The notes below the pieces were generated by a model. That model made no database searches. It was not told where the DNA came from and saw only the letters and a program-made list of their open reading frames with translations. Shown here piece after piece: positions 1 through 7,343 of a DNA stretch of 10,335 nucleotides. Every line of letters starts with the position of its first letter. The first letter of the stretch is position 1. The stretch is taken from positions 1 through 10,335 of the forward strand of contig JAWUXM010000047.1 of the NCBI GenBank assembly GCA_034111325.1. The letters are read 5' to 3'. This DNA is from JAWUXM01 sp034111325 (GTDB lineage Bacteria > Pseudomonadota > Alphaproteobacteria > Rickettsiales > JABIRX01). Position numbers and translations under genes: made by a program.

Positions 1-24
1 GTAAAAAATGTAGAAAGAGTTTAA
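1..24 (+). CDS. Possible C-terminal tail of pyruvate dehydrogenase E1-alpha (partial)
   Basis: The first 24 bases are open in frame 1 and encode VKNVERV followed by TAA. In alphaproteobacteria the E1-alpha gene pdhA usually sits directly upstream of pdhB, and a stop 19 bases before the pdhB start would suit that arrangement. Seven residues are too few to recognise the family, so the assignment rests on gene order alone. The bases just left of the window would decide it. Confidence 0.35.
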   Translation, partial: VKNVERV

Positions 25-43
25 CTAGTTAAAAAAGAGAATT

Positions 44-1024
44 ATGACAAAAATCACAGTTAGAGAAGCATTGCGTGACGCTATGGCCGAAGAAATGCGT
101 ACTGATAAAGATATATTCCTTATGGGTGAAGAGGTTGCTGAATATCAAGGGGCTTATAAGGTTAGCCAAGGATTGCTTGATGAATTTGGCGCTAAGCGTG
201 TAATCGATACGCCAATTACGGAGCATGGCTTCGCAGGGATCGCAGTTGGTGCGGCTATGTCTGGTTTGCGCCCAATAGTTGAATTTATGACTTTTAATTT
301 CGCTATGCAGGCGATGGATCAAATTATCAATTCTGCGGCTAAAACTAACTATATGTCTGGCGGGCAAGTGCCTTGCCCGATTGTTTTCCGTGGGCCAAAT
401 GGCTCTGCTTCAAGAGTCGGCGCACAACATTCACAATGCTACGCTTCTTGGTATGCACATATTCCGGGGCTAAAGGTTATCGCGCCTTATTCGGCGACTG
501 ATTGCAAAGCTTTGATGAAAAAGGCAATTCGTGACCCAAACCCAATCATTTTCTTAGAAAATGAAATGACTTATGGTTATAGTTTTGATCTCAATGAGAA
601 GGAAATCGAATCAATCGAAATCGGTAAAGCACGTATAGTTCGTGAGGGAACAGATGTTACAATTACTGCTTTTTCGATCATGGTTGAAATGGCAGAGGCA
701 GCAGCTGATATTCTTGCCACGCTAGGAATTAGCGCCGAGGTGATTGATTTGCGGACGTTGAAGCCACTTGATGAAGAAACAATTATAAATTCCGTGCGCA
801 AAACTAATCGTATAGTTGCAATCGAGGAAGGTTGGAGTTATGCAGGTATAGCATCTGAAATATGCACCTTAGTTTGTGAGAAGGCTTTTGATTCGTTGGA
901 TCATGAACCGCTTAGAGTTACTGCTAAGGAAACGCCGCTACCTTATGCCGCAAATCTTGAAAAAGCCGCTTTGCCTTCAGTTGAAGAGATCGTTGAGAGC
1001 GTTAAGAGGGTATGCTACAAATAA
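44..1024 (+). CDS. pdhB: Pyruvate dehydrogenase E1 component, beta subunit
   Basis: This is the beta subunit of the thiamine-diphosphate-dependent E1 enzyme, which with E1-alpha decarboxylates pyruvate and acetylates the lipoyl group of E2 in the cytoplasmic pyruvate dehydrogenase complex. At 326 residues it has the normal family length. The N-terminal half carries GEEVAEYQGAYKV (about 28-40) and DTPITEHGFAG, whose Glu60 matches the glutamate that contacts the cofactor aminopyrimidine. His129 in RVGAQHSQ matches the conserved active-site histidine. The transketolase C-terminal domain follows, with EVIDLRTLKPLDEET and VEEGW. The ATG at 44 follows the purine-rich stretch AAAAAAGAGA. E2 begins 26 bases after the stop, so the genes are probably cotranscribed. 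No promoter is visible in the short upstream segment. Confidence 0.96.
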   Translation: MTKITVREALRDAMAEEMRTDKDIFLMGEEVAEYQGAYKVSQGLLDEFGAKRVIDTPITEHGFAGIAVGAAMSGLRPIVEFMTFNFAMQAMDQIINSAAKTNYMSGGQVPCPIVFRGPNGSASRVGAQHSQCYASWYAHIPGLKVIAPYSATDCKALMKKAIRDPNPIIFLENEMTYGYSFDLNEKEIESIEIGKARIVREGTDVTITAFSIMVEMAEAAADILATLGISAEVIDLRTLKPLDEETIINSVRKTNRIVAIEEGWSYAGIASEICTLVCEKAFDSLDHEPLRVTAKETPLPYAANLEKAALPSVEEIVESVKRVCYK

Positions 1025-1050
1025 TAATCATAAATTAAAAAAGGAAAACT

Positions 1051-2367
1051 ATGCCTATAGAAATTTTAATGCCTGCACTTTCACCAACCATGAAAGAAGG
1101 AAATCTAGCCCAGTGGTTAAAAAAAGAAGGTGATAAGGTTTCTCCGGGAGATGTTATCGCTGAGATTGAAACTGATAAAGCAACGATGGAAGTTGAGGCG
1201 GTTGATGAGGGTACAATAGGAAAAATCATCGTTAAAGCAGGGACAGAAGGTGTTGCTGTTAATGCAGTTATCGCTTTGCTTTTAGAAGAAGGCGAAGGTA
1301 AAGAAGCTCTTAAGAGCTATAAGCCAGCGGAAAAGGCAGTAAGCGAAGATACTAAAGAAGATACTAAAGAAGATGAAAAGAAGCCTAAAAGCACTGAAAA
1401 GGCTGTAGAAACGTCAGGAGCTGCAATAGGTAACGTGCCAGATTGGCAAGTGCAGATAAATCAATTATCGCAAGATTCTAGTGCAAAACCGAAGAAAGCT
1501 ACCGAGATTAGCGCTTCCCCCGTTGCAAAACGTATTGCAAATAACGCTAATATTGACCTAAACCTTGTAAAAGGTACTGGGCCAAAAGGGCGGATAATCA
1601 AGGAAGATGTTCTAGCCTTTAGTGAAAATAGCGGCGCTTCAGCCTTAAAGCGTGATGTGAACATGATAACCGCCATTCCGAATAATAATATTCGTAAAAT
1701 CACTGCAAAGAGATTGCTTGAATCAAAGCAATTCGTGCCACATTTTTATCTTACGATTGACTGCAACATTAGTGGATTGCTTAAAACTCGCCAAGAAGTT
1801 AATAGTTTGGCTATTAAAGATGAGCACGGAAAACCAAATTATAAGATTTCGGTCAATGATATGGTTATTAAAGCTTCAGCCTTGGCTTTAAAGGCTATCC
1901 CTGCGGCTAATGCTTCTTGGAGTGACGCAGCAATTTTGCAATATAACAATGTTGATATATCTATCGCCGTTTCAACTGATAATGGCTTGATTACACCAAT
2001 CGTACAAAATGCTGAGCAGAAATCGATTATTGCAATTTCTAATGAGATGAAAAGCCTAGCGAAAAAAGCTCGTGCCGGGGCTTTAAAGCCTGAAGAATTT
2101 CAAGGAGGAAGTTTTAGTATTTCAAACCTTGGTATGTATGGAATCAAACAATTTAACGCAATCATAAATCCGCCGCAGAGCTGTATATTAGCAGTTGGTA
2201 GCGGTGAAAAACGCGTTGTTGCAGATAATGATGGCAATATTGATGTTGCCGATATTATGAGTGTAACATTATCATGCGATCATCGTGTAGTTGACGGTGC
2301 TGTTGGTGCTGAATTATTAGCTAAATTCAAATTCTACATCGAAAATCCATCATCACTACTTTTATAG
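1051..2367 (+). CDS. pdhC: Pyruvate dehydrogenase E2, dihydrolipoamide acetyltransferase
   Basis: This is the E2 core of the pyruvate dehydrogenase complex, which moves the acetyl group from E1 to coenzyme A. The 438 residues show the classical order. One lipoyl domain spans about 1-80, with lipoyl-lysine candidate Lys43 in ETDKATMEVEA. A charged Lys/Glu/Ala-rich flexible linker covers about 84-150 and includes a short EDTK duplication. A peripheral subunit-binding domain lies at about 155-190 (ASPVAKRIA, then GTGPKGRIIKEDV). The catalytic acyltransferase domain runs from about 208 to the end, with DHRVVDG at 410-416 supplying His411 and Asp415. A single lipoyl domain and split E1 genes fit the alphaproteobacterial type. 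AAGGA at 1041-1045 supports the start. The pyruvate assignment over 2-oxoglutarate rests on sequence feel and the pdhB neighbour. E3 is not in the window. Confidence 0.96.
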   Translation: MPIEILMPALSPTMKEGNLAQWLKKEGDKVSPGDVIAEIETDKATMEVEAVDEGTIGKIIVKAGTEGVAVNAVIALLLEEGEGKEALKSYKPAEKAVSEDTKEDTKEDEKKPKSTEKAVETSGAAIGNVPDWQVQINQLSQDSSAKPKKATEISASPVAKRIANNANIDLNLVKGTGPKGRIIKEDVLAFSENSGASALKRDVNMITAIPNNNIRKITAKRLLESKQFVPHFYLTIDCNISGLLKTRQEVNSLAIKDEHGKPNYKISVNDMVIKASALALKAIPAANASWSDAAILQYNNVDISIAVSTDNGLITPIVQNAEQKSIIAISNEMKSLAKKARAGALKPEEFQGGSFSISNLGMYGIKQFNAIINPPQSCILAVGSGEKRVVADNDGNIDVADIMSVTLSCDHRVVDGAVGAELLAKFKFYIENPSSLLL

Positions 2368-2381
2368 TAATTCTAATTTTT

Positions 2382-2390
2382 AAAGGAGGT
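2382..2390 (+). promoter_or_regulatory. Strong Shine-Dalgarno site fixing a GTG start
   Basis: AAAGGAGGT is an almost full match to the 16S anti-Shine-Dalgarno sequence and ends four bases before GTG at 2395. It is much stronger than the sites in front of the other genes here. It supports initiation at GTG, which gives a complete signal peptide. Confidence 0.85.
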
Positions 2391-2394
2391 TAAA

Positions 2395-3528
2395 GTGCGT
2401 TCTATTTTTTCTAAAGGTTTAATATTAACAACTATGATTTCTTTGCCTTTGACGCTACATGCAAAGAGCGAATATCCCAATATTTCTGGCGAAGTATATA
2501 CGCAAGTTACCGCTGAAAACAACACTTCATATAAAGATAATAATGCAACCACGATGGATTCTGATTATGAAAAAAGAAGAGCATTTGCTGAGATTTATGC
2601 AGATTTAAATTTCAACCTAAAAAAGTATATTTCAGTTCAGACTTCTTTCCAAATTCAGCAGATGAATACTAGGAAAGAAAATAAACACCAATATTTTGAT
2701 GAGCATGGTGTTGCGCTTACGCAGTTAAAAATTAACGTAGAAAATGACTTGGCTGGCATCTACGCTGGTAAATTTAACCCTGCTTTTGGAAAGGGCTGGG
2801 ATTGGACAGCAAATACTGGAATTTGGGGAAATGACTTTGCTAGTGATTATCGCATTACCGATAAAATTGGTTTAGGTGCTGTTGCTAAGTTAGATTTAGA
2901 GGCGCAGGGAAAACATAAAATCCGTTTAGAAAGCTTCTTTTCTGATACTACAGAATTAAGTGACTCGATTGTTACACGTCGTGGTCGTTTAAAGAAATCT
3001 GATGGTGGCTCTGCCAATACGGAAGAGCTTTCTTCTTATACATTAACCCTTGAAGGTAGCGACATAGGCTATTTTGAAGATATAAAATATAATATTGGCT
3101 ATAGAATGTTAGAAGATGGAACCGGCGGTTTGGGTGATGAGCAAGGTTTTGTGGTTGGCGCTTCTTATAAAAGAGAAATTGCAAATCGCCTGTTGTTAGA
3201 GCCAATGTTTGAATATGCTGACATCAACAATTTTAACAGCAATAATATTACTTTTATGGATAAAACTGACTTGTCAGCTGATGTTAAATATTTAACATTT
3301 GGCGCGGCTCTTTTATATGAGAAACTTAACTTATCGAGTTTTTATTCGCGCAAAGAGTTTGATCGTAGGGCTGCTACCAATGTCGAAGGTAGTCTTTTTG
3401 AGGTTTCTGTTGGTTATAAATTCGAAAATGGTATAAAAGTTGCAATTGGTCGTAAAAGTGAGGAAGCAACTGATCAAAGTGAAAAAGTCTCAGCTGGTTT
3501 GCAGGCAAGTTACAGAGTCTTATTTTAG
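2395..3528 (+). CDS. Putative outer-membrane porin-like beta-barrel protein
   Basis: This 377-residue protein is predicted to be exported. It begins with a basic N-terminus (MRSIFSKG), a hydrophobic core and a likely cleavage after LHA at residue 23. The mature part is rich in alternating polar and aromatic strands such as SGEVYTQVTAENN, AGIYAGKFNPAFGKGW and VSVGYKFENGIKVAIGR. It ends in SYRVLF, and a terminal phenylalanine is the usual recognition signal for Bam-assembled barrels. The size suits a 14-18-strand porin, but I cannot name the subfamily or substrate. Start choice rests on the strong ribosome-binding site before GTG; no upstream ATG gives a signal peptide. The gene lies 27 bases after pdhC, so it may be transcribed with it, although a metabolic link is not evident. 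Surface porins of this kind are often lineage-variable in Rickettsiales. Confidence 0.75.
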   Translation: MRSIFSKGLILTTMISLPLTLHAKSEYPNISGEVYTQVTAENNTSYKDNNATTMDSDYEKRRAFAEIYADLNFNLKKYISVQTSFQIQQMNTRKENKHQYFDEHGVALTQLKINVENDLAGIYAGKFNPAFGKGWDWTANTGIWGNDFASDYRITDKIGLGAVAKLDLEAQGKHKIRLESFFSDTTELSDSIVTRRGRLKKSDGGSANTEELSSYTLTLEGSDIGYFEDIKYNIGYRMLEDGTGGLGDEQGFVVGASYKREIANRLLLEPMFEYADINNFNSNNITFMDKTDLSADVKYLTFGAALLYEKLNLSSFYSRKEFDRRAATNVEGSLFEVSVGYKFENGIKVAIGRKSEEATDQSEKVSAGLQASYRVLF

Positions 3529-3541
3529 GGGCTTTTAGTTA

Positions 3542-3568
3542 GTCATCATGAAACGAGTTCAGCATGAC
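3542..3568. repeat. Imperfect inverted repeat, dispersed-palindrome type
   Basis: GTCATCATGAA (3542-3552) and TTCAGCATGAC (3558-3568) pair at 9 of 11 positions around a 5-base loop. Palindromes beginning GTCAT and ending ATGAC with an internal CTGAA/TTCAG core are a common type of dispersed intergenic repeat in bacteria, including intracellular ones. It lies 13 bases after the porin stop, so its hairpin could also stabilise or end that message, but no U-run follows. Membership in a repeat family is inferred from its look; only one copy is in view. Confidence 0.55.
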
Positions 3569-3616
3569 GATTGCGGAGGGTGTCGGAGCAAAGGGCGGAA
3601 TGATTGTTTATGGCTC

Positions 3617-3660
3617 CTGGATTACCTTAGAATTCCCAAGTAGAAATTCAGGGAATGACG
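3617..3660. repeat. Degenerate REP-like palindrome (CTGGATT ... GGGAATGACG)
   Basis: The segment runs from CTGGATT to GGGAATGACG. Its perfect 6-base arms, ATTCCC (3632-3637) and GGGAAT (3651-3656), are separated by 13 bases. The flanking words match the widespread proteobacterial palindrome of general form CTGGATTCCCGC ... GCGGGAATGACG. The central part has drifted, with an extra AATTC repeat, so this may be a decaying copy. Together with the palindrome at 3542-3568 it may form one composite insertion. Confidence 0.5.
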
Positions 3661-3732
3661 CGGGCGAGTGTTGTTTTCTTTTCTGCACCTAGTTGCTTAT
3701 TTAGCACAAAGGACAACATTTTTCCTTTTAGG

Positions 3733-3761
3733 TTGCAGAATTCCCCAATTTATGCTACAAT
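3733..3761 (+). promoter_or_regulatory. Probable sigma-70 promoter for the 246-aa gene and dusB
   Basis: TTGCAG (3733-3738) and TACAAT (3756-3761) are separated by exactly 17 bases. A TG pair sits one base before the -10 element, forming an extended -10. Transcription would start near 3768, leaving a leader of only about 20 bases before the ATG at 3789. This is the best promoter match I found in the window. It would drive the unnamed gene and, by tight linkage, dusB. Confidence 0.65.
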
Positions 3762-3788
3762 ATTGGTGTAATCTTATGATCTATATAT

Positions 3789-4529
3789 ATGTCGAAGGAT
3801 AAAGATAAAAAGCCAAAAGGGCCTCCAGTACCAGCAGATCTGGTGCAAATTGCCTATAGTATTGACTATAGTATGCAGGCGTTAACTAAAGCATATCCTA
3901 ACGCAGAGCCATTATTAGACATTATTCGTGATTCTCTTTCTGTACATATTAGACAATTACCAAAGGAATTGGAATTTACCCCTGAGAGTGCAGAGGCTTT
4001 CTATAATAATAGAATATTAAAAAAATTACTTGCTACGCCATCAGTTAAGGAATTCCTTGAGAACACTAAAGAAGAGGGATTTACAGTAAGTGAGGCGCAT
4101 AAAGAGTATTTTCAAAATAATATTGATAAATTTAATGAATTTGCATTTAGTACAATTGCAAAAAAACCAGTTTCTATAGCGCCAGAGCATGAAACTTCAA
4201 CAAAAGTGCAGGTTCAAGAAAGTGCTGCGGAGGGAACTTTAATGACTGGTAGTGGTTTGTTAATTACCGCTTTTACGCCGTTAATTGTCTTTTCAGCATT
4301 TGCTTATATGATTGCGGCTTTTAATTTCGCTATGGATGCTATTACTAATAGATTGACTGACAAGAAAGCTTCACCAGATACTGCTACTTATAGAAAACGC
4401 ATGGAAGGATATATTGAGACTGCGCTTTATCAACATAAGCCAAGAGCATTTTCTGGAGCAACATTTGCTGAAAATTTGGCAACAGAAAGAGCACAGCAAA
4501 CAGAAAACACTATGTCAAAAGGCTCTTAA
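3789..4529 (+). CDS. Unrecognised membrane-anchored protein
   Basis: I do not recognise this 246-residue protein. It starts with a lysine-rich hydrophilic tail (MSKDKDKKPKGPPVP), continues as a mostly alpha-helical soluble region to about residue 148, has one long hydrophobic stretch at about 152-184, and ends in a roughly 60-residue hydrophilic tail. The hydrophobic stretch could be one long membrane helix or a tight helical hairpin. No signal peptide is present, so the N-terminal region is probably cytoplasmic. The start has no clear Shine-Dalgarno sequence and a very short predicted leader; no alternative in-frame start looks better. The stop is one base before the dusB ATG, so the two are very likely translated from one message. 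Codon use and base composition look like the neighbours, which supports a real gene. It may be restricted to this lineage. Confidence 0.75.
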   Translation: MSKDKDKKPKGPPVPADLVQIAYSIDYSMQALTKAYPNAEPLLDIIRDSLSVHIRQLPKELEFTPESAEAFYNNRILKKLLATPSVKEFLENTKEEGFTVSEAHKEYFQNNIDKFNEFAFSTIAKKPVSIAPEHETSTKVQVQESAAEGTLMTGSGLLITAFTPLIVFSAFAYMIAAFNFAMDAITNRLTDKKASPDTATYRKRMEGYIETALYQHKPRAFSGATFAENLATERAQQTENTMSKGS

Positions 4530-4530
4530 A

Positions 4531-5517
4531 ATGTTAAAACCCATCCAAATAGGCAATATCACTATTAACGACCCTATAATCTTAGCGCCTATGTCTGGCG
4601 TAACAGATTTGCCATTTCGCCGCTTAGTTAGAAGTTTTGGTGTAGGGCTTGTGGTCTCAGAGATGATCGCTAGCCGTGCGATGATTATTCAAACTAAACA
4701 ATCTATGCGTAAATGTGCCTTTGATAAGGAAGATATTGCGGTTGTGCAATTAGCTGGCTGTGACCCTCAAATTGTCTCGGAAGCAGCAAAAATGAATGAA
4801 GATATGGGTGCTAACATAATTGATCTAAACTTCGGCTGTCCAGTTAAGAAAGTTGTAGGTGGAAATGCAGGATCGGCTTTGATGAAGGATGAAAAATTAG
4901 CTGCGCAAATATTAGAAGCGGCAGTGAAAGCTGTAAAAATTCCTGTTACTCTAAAAATGCGTATGGGTTGGGATCATAATAATCTTAATGCTCCTAAATT
5001 AGCTAAAATAGCTGAGGATTTAGGTATAAAAATGATTACTATACATGGCAGAACGCGTTGTCAGCTTTATAATGGTAAGGCTGATTGGGAGTTTATTAGC
5101 CAAGTAAAAGATGCCGTAAAAATCCCGATTATTGCTAATGGTGACATCAAAACTTTGGAAGATGCTAAAAAAGCTCTGCAACTCTCGAAAGCTGACGGAA
5201 TAATGATTGGGCGAGGCTGTTATGGGAAGCCTTGGTTAATTCGCCAGATGTTAGATTATTTCAATAAAGGAGAATTTACTGCTGAGCCAAGTAATCAGGA
5301 AAAATTTACAATTATTAAGCAGCATTATAGTGAGATTATTGATCATTATGGTGAAGAAGTAGGGATAAGAATGGCGCGTAAACACCTTGGTTGGTATAGT
5401 AGCGGTTTATATAATTCGACAGATTTTCGTGCGAGGGTAAATCAATTAAAAAAAGCAGAAGATGTTTTAGCAGAATTAGAGGAGTTTTTTATGAACAATA
5501 CCAACATTCATCTTTAA
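4531..5517 (+). CDS. dusB: tRNA-dihydrouridine synthase, DusB family
   Basis: This flavoenzyme reduces specific uridines in tRNA to dihydrouridine using FMN and NADPH. The 328 residues form a TIM-barrel with the family motifs LAPMSGVTDLPFR (18-30), LNFGCPVKKVVGGNAGSALM (99-118) containing the proton-donor Cys103, LKMRMGW (141-147), IHGRTRCQLYNG (171-182), IIANGDI (200-206) and GIMIGRGCYGKPW (223-235). A helical tRNA-binding domain follows from about 250. I chose ATG 4531 because MLKPIQIGN is the usual N-terminus and the start sits one base after the preceding stop, with AAAAGG upstream. A longer frame open to 4414 only runs through the upstream gene. The last residues, NTNIHL, are encoded by one arm of a palindrome shared with mrdA. 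DusB (formerly NifR3-like) is the usual alphaproteobacterial form, but the exact Dus subtype is not proven. Confidence 0.93.
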   Translation: MLKPIQIGNITINDPIILAPMSGVTDLPFRRLVRSFGVGLVVSEMIASRAMIIQTKQSMRKCAFDKEDIAVVQLAGCDPQIVSEAAKMNEDMGANIIDLNFGCPVKKVVGGNAGSALMKDEKLAAQILEAAVKAVKIPVTLKMRMGWDHNNLNAPKLAKIAEDLGIKMITIHGRTRCQLYNGKADWEFISQVKDAVKIPIIANGDIKTLEDAKKALQLSKADGIMIGRGCYGKPWLIRQMLDYFNKGEFTAEPSNQEKFTIIKQHYSEIIDHYGEEVGIRMARKHLGWYSSGLYNSTDFRARVNQLKKAEDVLAELEEFFMNNTNIHL

Positions 5518-5554
5518 ATGCACATGCGTATTTAAAAATGAATGTTGGTATTGT
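5495..5554. repeat. Long palindrome joining the 3' ends of dusB and mrdA
   Basis: The 24-base arms at 5495-5518 and 5531-5554 pair at 23 of 24 positions (the C5512/A5537 pair is the only mismatch) around a 12-base loop, and the T5519/A5530 pair extends the stem. Each arm begins ACAATACCAACATTCAT when read inward. The palindrome covers both stop codons (5515-5517 plus, 5532-5534 minus) and encodes the end of both proteins. It could act as a two-way transcription end or an mRNA 3'-end stabiliser. However, the stem is AT-rich and only a short T-run (ACTTTT) follows on the plus strand, so a classical intrinsic terminator is uncertain. Confidence 0.85.
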
Positions 5555-7343
5555 ACTTTTCCTGAACCTTCTGCAGAATCTTACGAGCAATAGGTGCTGC
5601 TGAGCCAGAACCAGAACCACCATGTTCAACAATAACAGAAATTGCAAAACGAGGTTTATCTGTTGGGGCGAAGCCAATAAATAAGCCATGATTTTTGTGA
5701 GCGAGGATTTTCTCTTCCTTATCTTCAATGGAATGATCAATAGCGACAACTTGTGATGTACCAGTTTTCCCACCCATTTTCATGCTTTTCTTGTGGATTC
5801 TATGCCAATAGCTTGTGCCTTTTCTACTATTTACGACATCATGCATAGCATCTAAAACAAATTGGATGTGTGCTTTGTTAACATCAATTTCAGTAGGCAA
5901 AGTTTGTGGCGTATCGCTTAATAAATTAGGCGATATATCTTTGCCGAGATTAGCAAGTTTTGCGGTAAGCATGGCCAGCTGAATAGTAGTAGCTTCAACG
6001 AATCCTTGCCCAATTGCGCTATTGTAACTATCGCCGATGGACCATCTTTGACCATAGATTTCTTTCTTCCAGTCTTTTGAGGGCAGAAAACCGCTGCGTT
6101 CTCCGGGTAGGGTAACATTGGTTTTTTTGCCTAAGCCAAATTTTTGTGCCATAGCAACAATTTTTTGGATGCCAATCTCATGCGCTAAATGATAAAAATA
6201 TATGTTACATGATTGGGTTATTGCATCTTTTAAATCAACTTTGCCATGCCCATGCTTTTTCCAGCAGTGATATTTACGGCGTCCAAGATGCATGACGCCT
6301 TTGCAGGTAATAATTTTTTTAGGATTAAAGTCTTCTGCCAATGCGGCTAATGTAACTATTGTTTTAAAAGTTGAGCCCGGTGGATATTGATTAGCAATTG
6401 CCTTGTTGATCATTGGTTTGCCAGGGTCAGCTATTAAGCTTTCCCATTCTTCAGTGCCAATTCCTGTGACAAAATCATTAGGGTTAAAAGCTGGGTTTGA
6501 AATCATGGATATTATGTCGCCATTATTTACGTCGACTAATACAAGCGAAACTCTCTGATCTTTAGTGACTTTGTAAGCATATTGTTGGATCTCGCTATCA
6601 ATGGTTAGATTTAGATTTTGACCATCTTTCTTGCTGACTTTATTATCAAATGATAATTCACGTATAACCCCGCCAAAGGCATCAACTTCAAGATATTTTA
6701 TTCCTGCACTACCACGTAAATGATTTTCAAAGCTACGTTCTAAACCATTTTTACCAATTTTAAAATCAGGGTGGCTAAGTAGAGGGTTGTTTTTATTGCG
6801 CATTTCATCTTCTGTAACGGCACTTACATAGCCGATAAGATGTGCTGTGCTATTTGCTAGTGGGTAATAACGGCGCTGGGCAATATCAATCATGATCCCG
6901 GGTAGGTCAGGTTTGTTTGCTTCCACTTTGGCCACTTCTTGCCAATTTAAATCTTCATAGAGGAGGGTTGCCCCAGCGGAAGATTTTTGCTGAAACTTAT
7001 GTGAGTAATAATAGAGTTTTTTGCGTTCTATACCTAGAATGTCAGCAAGTTTTTGCAGAGTTTTGCTGATATTAGTGGCGTTCTCTTTAGCAAATAAAAT
7101 CCGATAATAGCTAGTGCTGCTTGCTAACTCTTTGTCAGAGTTATCTAATATATTGCCACGCAAAGGTAAGGTAATATAGCTGCGGATCCTGTTGCTGTCA
7201 GCAAGGGTTCTGTGAGCTTTGAACTTGATGATTTGCAAATAAAACAGGCGTGCTGCTAAAGTAAAAAACAGCGCAGATTTCAAGAAAGTTAAGATTAATA
7301 ATCTGCGACTAAATATTTTATTTTTTATAATGTCATTATTCAT
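5532..7343 (-). CDS. mrdA: Penicillin-binding protein 2, elongation-specific transpeptidase
   Basis: PBP2 cross-links peptidoglycan during cell elongation in the periplasm, working with RodA and the MreBCD system. The 603 residues begin with a short cytoplasmic tail and one membrane anchor (about 13-38). The PBP dimerisation or pedestal domain follows, opening with RGNILD. The C-terminal transpeptidase domain holds all three catalytic motifs: Ser324-Thr-Phe-Lys327 in PPGSTFKT, Ser378-Cys-Asn380, and Lys526-Thr-Gly528 in GGKTGTSQV. Length is close to the 633 residues of the E. coli protein. Its first 8 bases overlap the end of mreD, suggesting translational coupling, and AGG lies close before the start. 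rodA, the usual partner gene, is not downstream. The C-terminus YNTNIHF comes from the palindrome shared with dusB and looks like a small acquired tail. Intact catalytic motifs imply the cell still makes peptidoglycan. Confidence 0.95.
   Translation of the reverse strand: MNNDIIKNKIFSRRLLILTFLKSALFFTLAARLFYLQIIKFKAHRTLADSNRIRSYITLPLRGNILDNSDKELASSTSYYRILFAKENATNISKTLQKLADILGIERKKLYYYSHKFQQKSSAGATLLYEDLNWQEVAKVEANKPDLPGIMIDIAQRRYYPLANSTAHLIGYVSAVTEDEMRNKNNPLLSHPDFKIGKNGLERSFENHLRGSAGIKYLEVDAFGGVIRELSFDNKVSKKDGQNLNLTIDSEIQQYAYKVTKDQRVSLVLVDVNNGDIISMISNPAFNPNDFVTGIGTEEWESLIADPGKPMINKAIANQYPPGSTFKTIVTLAALAEDFNPKKIITCKGVMHLGRRKYHCWKKHGHGKVDLKDAITQSCNIYFYHLAHEIGIQKIVAMAQKFGLGKKTNVTLPGERSGFLPSKDWKKEIYGQRWSIGDSYNSAIGQGFVEATTIQLAMLTAKLANLGKDISPNLLSDTPQTLPTEIDVNKAHIQFVLDAMHDVVNSRKGTSYWHRIHKKSMKMGGKTGTSQVVAIDHSIEDKEEKILAHKNHGLFIGFAPTDKPRFAISVIVEHGGSGSGSAAPIARKILQKVQEKYNTNIHF

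Larger units (their letters stand above)
3529..3788. other. Intergenic region with palindromic repeats and a promoter
   Basis: This 260-base gap holds no credible gene. Its left half (3542-3660) contains two separate inverted repeats and is richer in G and C than its surroundings. Its right half is AT-rich and ends in a promoter for the next gene. A 31-codon reading frame at 3548-3643 lacks a ribosome-binding site and is not called. No tRNA-like structure was found. Confidence 0.7.

Noticed and set aside
1343..1380. Tandem EDTK-coding repeat in the pdhC linker as a special element
   Set aside because: Short charged duplications are normal in the flexible linkers of E2 proteins.
3548..3643. 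A 31-codon open frame in the porin downstream region
   Set aside because: No ribosome-binding site, cysteine/arginine-rich unlikely composition, and it overlaps the palindromic repeats. Best explained as a chance frame in a repeat.
3708..3728. Hairpin AAAGGA ... TCCTTT as a terminator
   Set aside because: Only a six-base AT-rich stem with a nine-base loop and no proper T-run. Too weak to call.
4414..4530. Longer N-terminus for dusB beginning at 4414
   Set aside because: It would overlap the upstream gene by 116 bases and adds residues foreign to the family. ATG 4531 gives the standard N-terminus.
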